Made by a program: the position numbers and the translations under genes
The notes under the pieces: model-generated
Databases searched by the model: none
What the model saw: the letters and a program-made list of their open reading frames with translations, nothing else
What the model was told of the DNA's origin: nothing
In this document: one piece after another, positions 6,485 to 11,094 of the stretch
Layout: each line of letters opens with the position of its first letter
Numbering within the stretch: the stretch's first letter is position 1
DNA from: Verrucomicrobiales bacterium
GTDB taxonomy: Bacteria > Verrucomicrobiota > Verrucomicrobiae > Limisphaerales > UBA1100
Assembly: GCA_002721895.1 (NCBI GenBank)
Contig: PBLV01000017.1
Span: 6,122-17,215, forward strand
Length of the DNA stretch: 11,094 nucleotides
Direction: 5' to 3'

Positions 6485-7870
6485 TTAACGCCCACTCTTT
6501 AGGCCCGCCTTGTGCAGGCGCTCGTTGAGGTGCACGTCCAATTGCTCGCGGGTGCGGGCGTGTTTCGGATGATTGGCGAGGTTGGTGAATTGGTGCGGGT
6601 CGGCCTTCATGTCATACAGCTCGGCGGAGCCGTCTTTGTACCGGAGGTAAGCCCAATCCGCAGTGCGCAAGCCGTGGTCGCCGCGGTGGAGGGATAACGC
6701 CCCGCGCCGGACCGACGCACTGTTGTCCTTAAGCACCGGCACGAGGCTTTGGCCCTGCACCTCAGCGGGCGTTTTGAGGCCGGCCAAATCAGAAAGTGTT
6801 GGGTAAATATCCATTAACTCCGCCAACGCCTTCGATCGGCCGGGCTTGAAGCCGGGGGCGTCGATGATTAGCGGCACGCGGGTGACTTCCTCGTGCAAAT
6901 TCGCCTTCTGCCAAAAACCGTGCTCGCCGAGGTGATAGCCGTGGTCGCTGGTGAACACCACCGCTGTGCTCTCGCGCAAGCCGAGCCGATCCAGTTCATT
7001 TAGGATGCGTCCCACTTGCGCATCCATGAACGCCACCGACGCGTAGTAGCCCGTCCACATCCGCTTTTGGTTGTCGGGAAATTTGCCGATGGGATTGGTC
7101 TCGGACCGTGTGCCGGCCAGCCCGGCTTTCGGGATGTCTTTCACGTCGTCCTTCACCGTCTTGGGCAGCTTCATTTTCTGCCACGGGTACGGATCGAAAA
7201 ACTGCTGCGGCGCCACCATCGGATAATGTGGCCGCACCAAGCCCACCGCGAGAAAAAACGGCTTGGCCTTGTGTTTGCGCAACAGCTCAATCGCCTTGGT
7301 GGCCGACTTGTGATCCGGCTGATCCGAGCCATCGCCTTCGTAGCGCACCGTCACAAACATCCGATGCGGCATGCGTGTGGACTGCCGGTTTTCCGCCGCC
7401 GTCGTGAAGATGTTCAGATTCAGGCACGCATATTGCCCCGGCGTGTGCGCCTCCTTGCCGGGCGAGTTGAAGCGCTCCGTCCATGAGGATGCGATGTCCT
7501 GTCCATGCGTGCCCGCGATGATGTCGCCCGGCACACGCATGTGATAAATCTTCCCAACACGCGCGCTGTACCAGCCGTTCTCGCGAAAGTGCTGCCCAAG
7601 ATTCACCTTGCCGCCGCCCTGATAACGGCTGTGCATGAACGACATCCGCGACGGCGCACACACCAGCCCCTGGCAGTACGCCCGCTCAAACACCATCCCT
7701 GCCCGCGCCAGCTTGTCGATATTCGGCGTCTTACAAACCTGATCGCCATAACACCCCAGCACACTCGCCTTGAGATCGTCACTGATAATGAAGAGCACAT
7801 TTTTGATGGCCGTCGCGGCGGCGGCATTCAGAACCGACACAAATAGAAGCGCGAGAAAAAGCGGTTTCAT
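6485..7870 (-). CDS. Secreted iduronate-2-sulfatase-like family S1 sulfatase with atypical FGly motif
   Basis: A 461-residue sulfatase resembling iduronate-2-sulfatase (SulfAtlas S1_7-like). The frame extends 23 codons further upstream, but those codons run through the terminator hairpin. The ATG at 7870 gives a clean signal peptide (MKPLFLALLFVSVLNAAAA), so it is chosen. Seen in order are metal ligands D31 and D32, the FGly signature CAPSR at C71, GKIYH with K107, FFLAVGLVRPHYP with H215, and SDHG (D309, H310) followed by LGEHGFW and RVPLI. These match iduronate sulfatase closely. Two oddities: after CAPSR the usual L-T-G-R is M-H-S-R, so the Thr-Gly seen in most FGE substrates is missing; and C71 to the active-site Lys is 36 residues against 51 in human IDS as I recall it, a loop some 15 residues shorter. 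Activity is therefore less certain than for the other sulfatases here. It lies downstream of a strong terminator, so it probably has its own promoter. Confidence 0.9.
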   Translation of the reverse strand: MKPLFLALLFVSVLNAAAATAIKNVLFIISDDLKASVLGCYGDQVCKTPNIDKLARAGMVFERAYCQGLVCAPSRMSFMHSRYQGGGKVNLGQHFRENGWYSARVGKIYHMRVPGDIIAGTHGQDIASSWTERFNSPGKEAHTPGQYACLNLNIFTTAAENRQSTRMPHRMFVTVRYEGDGSDQPDHKSATKAIELLRKHKAKPFFLAVGLVRPHYPMVAPQQFFDPYPWQKMKLPKTVKDDVKDIPKAGLAGTRSETNPIGKFPDNQKRMWTGYYASVAFMDAQVGRILNELDRLGLRESTAVVFTSDHGYHLGEHGFWQKANLHEEVTRVPLIIDAPGFKPGRSKALAELMDIYPTLSDLAGLKTPAEVQGQSLVPVLKDNSASVRRGALSLHRGDHGLRTADWAYLRYKDGSAELYDMKADPHQFTNLANHPKHARTREQLDVHLNERLHKAGLKSGR

Positions 7871-7910
7871 GGGAAACCAAAACGTACGTCCAACCGGACA
7901 GGATGGACAC

Positions 7911-7946
7911 AAAAAACCGGCCTGTGGTGGCGCTCCCACAGGCCGG
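7911..7946 (-). terminator. Strong intrinsic terminator after the ecotin-fusion gene
   Basis: On the minus strand CCGGCCTGTGG (7946-7936) pairs perfectly with CCACAGGCCGG (7927-7917) over 11 bp around an 8-nt loop, followed immediately by six T residues (7916-7911). This is a classic Rho-independent terminator. It begins 13 nt beyond the ecotin-fusion stop codon and ends 40 nt before the iduronate-sulfatase-like start codon, so it separates those genes into different transcription units unless there is read-through. Confidence 0.9.
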
Positions 7947-7959
7947 CTGAAAAGTTAGG

Positions 7960-8796
7960 TTAGTTTTTTGCCGCCTTTTTGGTCTCCGGCGTGGCGCTCC
8001 AAATGCGGTAACGCACTTCGGCACCCTTGGGCACGTACACCACGATGGGAATGCGGCTGTTGTAACGAATGAGCTGGCTCGGGCCTTGCACGAACTTGTG
8101 CACCGGCGGGGTACCGGGCGGCACACCGATGAGGGTGGAGGCCGCGGGGCCGAGTTGCGCCTCGTAATAGGTAAAGCCCCAGCCCTTGAGCGGCTTGGCC
8201 TCCAGCTTGCCCCCCATGAACATGCGGTTCACGCCGTCGGTATCCATCACCTTGCCGACCACCAATTCCACCTTGAAGGCGCCCTCTTCAGCGCGTGTCT
8301 TGTGCGGCAGCTCGATCACAAACCGCGTCATTCCCTCCGCAGCTTGGGGGAATGCCTTGAGATACTTGTGGCCGCCTCCCGCCTGCGCCGCGGGCTTGGC
8401 CGGGGCCGGTTTCGCGGGCGCTTCGTCAGCCACCTTGTGCACGCGGCCATCGAGCAGATACAGACCCTCCGCGTGGGCGGGGTGCTTGTACAACGCATCG
8501 AAACGGTACACTTGGCCGACCTTCACATCTTTTGCCGGCACCGGCGAAACAATGCGACGCTGACCGATCTCCAGCGGCACGACCACGCCGGGCTTCAGAT
8601 CGCCCTTGGTGACTTTCTGGATTTCGATCCGCAATTGCTCGCGGAAAATCTTTCCGAATGCCGCACCGCGCCCGACATTGATGCGTTTCTTTTCGGTGAC
8701 CTTGCCGATGAACTCAAACTTCGGCTCCGGTTTCTTGGCGTTTTGCGCCTGAACACCCATGGCCAATGCCATGGCAATAATGGTGATGTATTTCAT
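7960..8796 (-). CDS. Secreted ecotin-domain protease inhibitor fused to an unknown N-terminal domain
   Basis: A 278-residue exported protein. The ATG at 8796 gives the signal peptide MKYITIIAMALAMGVQA; an ATG 17 codons upstream would bury it and is rejected. Residues 25-121 form an unrecognised beta-rich domain with the pattern VTKGDLKPGVVVPLEI (62-77), possibly OB/NTR-like. An Ala/Pro/Gly linker follows (about 124-142). Residues 143-268 are ecotin, a dimeric inhibitor of trypsin-fold serine proteases: AFPQAAEGMTRFVIEL, GGKLEAKPLKGWGFTYY, LIRYNSRIPIVVYVP and VRYRIWSA align closely with the E. coli protein. The reactive loop reads ASTLIGV, placing L222 at P1 where E. coli has Met84, which suggests chymotrypsin- or elastase-like targets. 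The C50-C87 disulfide is lost: both positions are Val (V189, V225) and the whole protein has no cysteine. It lies 57 nt after a sulfatase gene and is closed by a strong terminator. The target protease is unknown. Confidence 0.92.
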   Translation of the reverse strand: MKYITIIAMALAMGVQAQNAKKPEPKFEFIGKVTEKKRINVGRGAAFGKIFREQLRIEIQKVTKGDLKPGVVVPLEIGQRRIVSPVPAKDVKVGQVYRFDALYKHPAHAEGLYLLDGRVHKVADEAPAKPAPAKPAAQAGGGHKYLKAFPQAAEGMTRFVIELPHKTRAEEGAFKVELVVGKVMDTDGVNRMFMGGKLEAKPLKGWGFTYYEAQLGPAASTLIGVPPGTPPVHKFVQGPSQLIRYNSRIPIVVYVPKGAEVRYRIWSATPETKKAAKN

Positions 8797-8817
8797 AATG
8801 CGTGTTTGACGGTGATT

Positions 8818-8834
8818 GCGAAGGATACCCTCGC
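8818..8834 (-). other. Small hairpin in the leader of the ecotin-fusion gene
   Basis: On the minus strand GCGAGGG and CCTTCGC pair over 7 bp (one G-T wobble) around a 3-nt loop, midway between the sulfatase stop and the ecotin-fusion start. No T run follows, so it is not a standard terminator. It could modulate expression or mRNA stability between the two genes, or be chance. Confidence 0.3.
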
Positions 8835-8853
8835 GGCCTCGTGTCATAAAGCT

Positions 8854-10182
8854 TTAGCGCTTGGGCACTGCGTCGTTGTCGCGTTTGGCTTCGCTCTGCA
8901 TGAGGGTGCGGAGGCGGGTGACGGTTTTGGGGTTGGTGGCGGCAAGATTGTTTTGTTCGTTGGGATCCTTGGCGAGGTTGAACAGCTCAAGCCTCGCCTT
9001 GGGGCCGCTGCCGTGGCGGATGAGTTTCCAATCGCCGGCGCGCAATGCCACCGACCGGCCGCCGGGGCCTTTGGTGTACAGGACACGTGGCGTGGCATCT
9101 TTTTGTTCGCCAGTGAGTTGCGGCCAGATATCGATGCCGTTCCACTTGAGATCAGCCTTGGGCTCGTGGCCGATGAGTTTGCAAAGCGTCGGCATCCAGT
9201 CGATGACATGCAGCGGCGCGGTGATTTTGCGCGGCTTGAGCTTCGCCGGCCAATAAACAAATGCCGGCGTCCGAATGCCGCCCTCGTAAACCTGCCCTTT
9301 CTTGCCGCGCAAGGGCGTGTTGAGGCCCACCTTGCGTGCCTTTTCCACCGTGCGCGGGTACGGGCTGCGCGGGCTGGCGCTGATGTGTCCGCCGTTGTCG
9401 GAAAAGAAAATGACCAGCGTGTTGTCGCGTTGGCCGATTCGATCGAGCGCGGCCATGAATTGCCCCACGGAATCATCGAGGTGCATCACGCAGGCCGCGA
9501 ATTGGCGCCGGTCATTGGCGATGTGCTTGCAGCGGTCGAGCCACTTTTGCGGTTCATCAAGCGGCACGTGCGGCGCGGTGAAAGGCACGTAAGCGAGAAA
9601 CGGCCCGTCGCGTTTTTGCTCGATGAAGCGCACGGTCTCCTCGGTGATGAGATCGGTGACGTGGCCTTTCTGTTCGATCAATTCATCATCGCGATGCCAC
9701 GTCACGGAATACCGGCCGGGCTTGTAAAGGTGGTTCCACGGATTCACCCCGCCCGCCAGCGATCCGTGCGAGCGCCGAAAACCGAACTGAAGTGGCCCCC
9801 ATTTCTTCAACGATCCCAAGTGCCATTTGCCGGAGATAAACGTGTCGTACCCGTTCGCCTTTAACACGCTCGCCAGTGTCTCGGTGCCGAAGGGTAACAC
9901 CAATTCATTTTGCGCCGAGGTGCATCCGAACCGGCTCCAGTAACGCCCCGTCAGCAACGCCGCGCGCGTGGGCGTGCACATCGGCGCCACGTAATGCGCG
10001 TCCAGCTCCACGCCGGCGCGGCACAGCTTGTCGAGATTGGGCGTCGGAATCTTCGAGCCATGATAACCCACATCCGCCCAGCCAAGGTCATCGGCCACCA
10101 CGATGAGGAGGTTGGGCTTCTCCGCCGCCAGCCCAATCAGCGGCATCGCCAAGGCCAAGGCAATGAGGTGGAGGATTTTCAT
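8854..10182 (-). CDS. Secreted arylsulfatase B-like family S1 sulfatase
   Basis: A 442-residue sulfatase. The frame extends 47 codons further upstream into the preceding gene, but the ATG at 10182 overlaps that gene's stop as ATGA and begins a clear signal peptide (MKILHLIALALAMPLIGLAA), so it is chosen. It carries VVADDLGW with metal ligands D31 and D32, the FGly signature CTPTR at C69 followed by a proper LTGR, GKWHLG (K119, H121), TAPHVP with H205, SDNGGH (D262, N263), LRGKKGQVYEGGIRTP (291-306) and the closing LELFNLAKDPNEQNNLA. The CTPTRxxLLTGRY and GKWHLG blocks resemble arylsulfatase B (N-acetylgalactosamine-4-sulfatase) and its bacterial relatives, so a 4-sulfated hexosamine or galactose is a reasonable guess. 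All active-site residues appear intact. The 4-base overlap implies translational coupling with the upstream sulfatase, and the ecotin-fusion gene follows 57 nt downstream. Confidence 0.93.
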   Translation of the reverse strand: MKILHLIALALAMPLIGLAAEKPNLLIVVADDLGWADVGYHGSKIPTPNLDKLCRAGVELDAHYVAPMCTPTRAALLTGRYWSRFGCTSAQNELVLPFGTETLASVLKANGYDTFISGKWHLGSLKKWGPLQFGFRRSHGSLAGGVNPWNHLYKPGRYSVTWHRDDELIEQKGHVTDLITEETVRFIEQKRDGPFLAYVPFTAPHVPLDEPQKWLDRCKHIANDRRQFAACVMHLDDSVGQFMAALDRIGQRDNTLVIFFSDNGGHISASPRSPYPRTVEKARKVGLNTPLRGKKGQVYEGGIRTPAFVYWPAKLKPRKITAPLHVIDWMPTLCKLIGHEPKADLKWNGIDIWPQLTGEQKDATPRVLYTKGPGGRSVALRAGDWKLIRHGSGPKARLELFNLAKDPNEQNNLAATNPKTVTRLRTLMQSEAKRDNDAVPKR

Positions 10183-11094
10183 TTGGCAAAACCCGGCGCG
10201 TCGAACTGCTCGCGCAGGCGGTGGAATTCTTGGGTCAACTCGCGGCGCACTTTGATGTATTCGCGCTCGGCGTGGACGCTTTTCATTTCGTGCGGGTCGA
10301 GCTTGAGGTCGAAGAGGTTCCACTCATTGCTGCGCGGGAAATACATCAGCTTATGCCGCGCCGTGCGCACACCGAAATGCTGCGGCACACGGTGCTCGCC
10401 GAATTCGTAATACGAGTAATACAGCGAGGTGCGCCAACCGCCAGCGTTGCCTTTAAAGAGTGGCACAAGCGACCGGCCCTGCACTTCGCCGGGGATTTTC
10501 AAACCGGCGATCTCAAGGAAGGTCGGCGCGTAGTCGATGTTTTGGATAAGCTGCTCCGGCTTGGAGCCCGGCTGAATCACTCCCGGCCAACGAACGAGGA
10601 AGGGCATGCGGAACGATTCCTCGAACATCCAGCGCTTGTCGTACCAGCCGTGTTCGCCGAGGAAGAAACCTTGGTCAGAGGAATAAATGACGATTGTGTT
10701 TTTCGCGAGGTCGTTGTCGTCGAGATACTTGAGCATGCGGCCGACGCTCTCGTCCACGGCCTTCACCGTGCCGAGGTAATTGCGCATGTAGCGGCGGTAC
10801 TTCCACCGCACGAGCTCCTTGTGGCTCATTTTTCCGCCGGCGAACTCTTTGAGGAACGCCTGGTTGCGTGGGCGGAAGTGCGCGTTCCACTTGGCCTTTT
10901 GAGCGGGCGTCATGCGGTTGTATTCCGGCGTGCCGTATCGGTCGGGCTTGGGCAGCTTCACCTCGCCGCGCTCATCCTTGCGCACCTTCGCGTCGTACGC
11001 CCAATCGAAGTGGCGATCGATCTCCATCTCATTACCGGCCAGTGTGGCACTGCGGTTTTTGTAATCATCAAACAACGTCTCCGGCTCAGGAATC
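10179..11094 (-). CDS. Family S1 sulfatase, C-terminal part (GlcNAc-6-sulfatase-like), cut by window edge
   Basis: The C-terminal 305 residues of a sulfatase whose first part, including signal peptide and FGly signature, lies beyond the right edge. The frame is open to the edge; a TTG at 11075 is not a credible start. Visible are YLGTVKAVDESVGRMLKYLD, SSDQGFFLGEHGWYDKRWM with the D-Q metal-ligand pair, EESFRMPFLVRWPG, IDYAPTFLEIAGL and FDLKLDPHEM. This combination resembles N-acetylglucosamine-6-sulfatase and mucin-desulfating sulfatases (S1_11-like, tentative). No C-terminal membrane or anchor segment is present. Its stop overlaps the start of the next sulfatase by 4 bases, so the two form an operon. 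Whether the enzyme is active cannot be judged without the missing nucleophile region. Confidence 0.9.
   Translation of the reverse strand, partial: IPEPETLFDDYKNRSATLAGNEMEIDRHFDWAYDAKVRKDERGEVKLPKPDRYGTPEYNRMTPAQKAKWNAHFRPRNQAFLKEFAGGKMSHKELVRWKYRRYMRNYLGTVKAVDESVGRMLKYLDDNDLAKNTIVIYSSDQGFFLGEHGWYDKRWMFEESFRMPFLVRWPGVIQPGSKPEQLIQNIDYAPTFLEIAGLKIPGEVQGRSLVPLFKGNAGGWRTSLYYSYYEFGEHRVPQHFGVRTARHKLMYFPRSNEWNLFDLKLDPHEMKSVHAEREYIKVRRELTQEFHRLREQFDAPGFAK

Noticed and set aside
7871..7939. Longer N-terminus of the iduronate-sulfatase-like gene starting at 7939
   Set aside because: The extra 23 residues are encoded by the terminator hairpin and hide the signal peptide that starts at 7870.
8086..9864. 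A 592-codon open frame on the plus strand opposite two minus-strand genes
   Set aside because: It runs antisense to the ecotin-fusion and arylsulfatase-B-like genes, both of which have conserved family motifs. Long antisense frames are common in GC-rich coding DNA, and the translation shows no recognisable domain or signal.

Overview
The window looks like part of the genome of a polysaccharide-degrading bacterium of the PVC group. A marine or aquatic Verrucomicrobiota is most likely, and Planctomycetota is the main alternative. The reasons are GC-rich coding sequence (about 60% by eye), four family S1 sulfatase genes in 11 kb, a DUF1080 protein and a Gfo/Idh/MocA protein side by side, Sec-type signal peptides on almost every product, and few recognisable Shine-Dalgarno sites. 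I see no rRNA, tRNA, CRISPR array, transposase or phage gene. This taxonomy is an inference from gene content, not from a marker gene.

Plus-strand half (1-6361): six genes run head to tail with gaps of at most 44 nt, and two junctions overlap or nearly touch, so this is very probably one operon. The order is a calcineurin-like metallophosphoesterase (5' end cut by the window), a GH99-like glycosidase, a formylglycine sulfatase, a DUF1080/3-keto-disaccharide-hydrolase-family protein, a Gfo/Idh/MocA-type oxidoreductase, and a small exported protein of unknown function. All except the oxidoreductase carry or seem to carry an export signal. The set suggests extracytoplasmic trimming of a glycan bearing sulfate and perhaps phosphate, with a dehydrogenase-like step in the cytoplasm.

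Middle (6362-6484): a 123-nt gap between convergent genes. It holds a perfect 8-bp inverted repeat (extendable to 10 bp) that could terminate both transcription units, and a separate 14-nt palindrome. No gene-free stretch in the window exceeds 300 nt.

Minus-strand half (6485-11094), read right to left: a sulfatase resembling GlcNAc-6-sulfatases (5' end beyond the window) overlaps by ATGA an arylsulfatase B-like sulfatase. After 57 nt comes a secreted two-domain protein whose C-terminal half is clearly ecotin, a serine-protease inhibitor, joined by an Ala/Pro linker to an unrecognised beta-rich domain. A textbook intrinsic terminator (11-bp stem, T6) follows, and then an iduronate-2-sulfatase-like gene whose formylglycine signature is abnormal.

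Most noteworthy: the cysteine-free ecotin fusion inside a sulfatase cluster; the iduronate-sulfatase-like protein with a degraded FGE-recognition tail and a shortened active-site loop; and the oxidoreductase lacking both the glycine-rich nucleotide fingerprint and the usual catalytic Asp.
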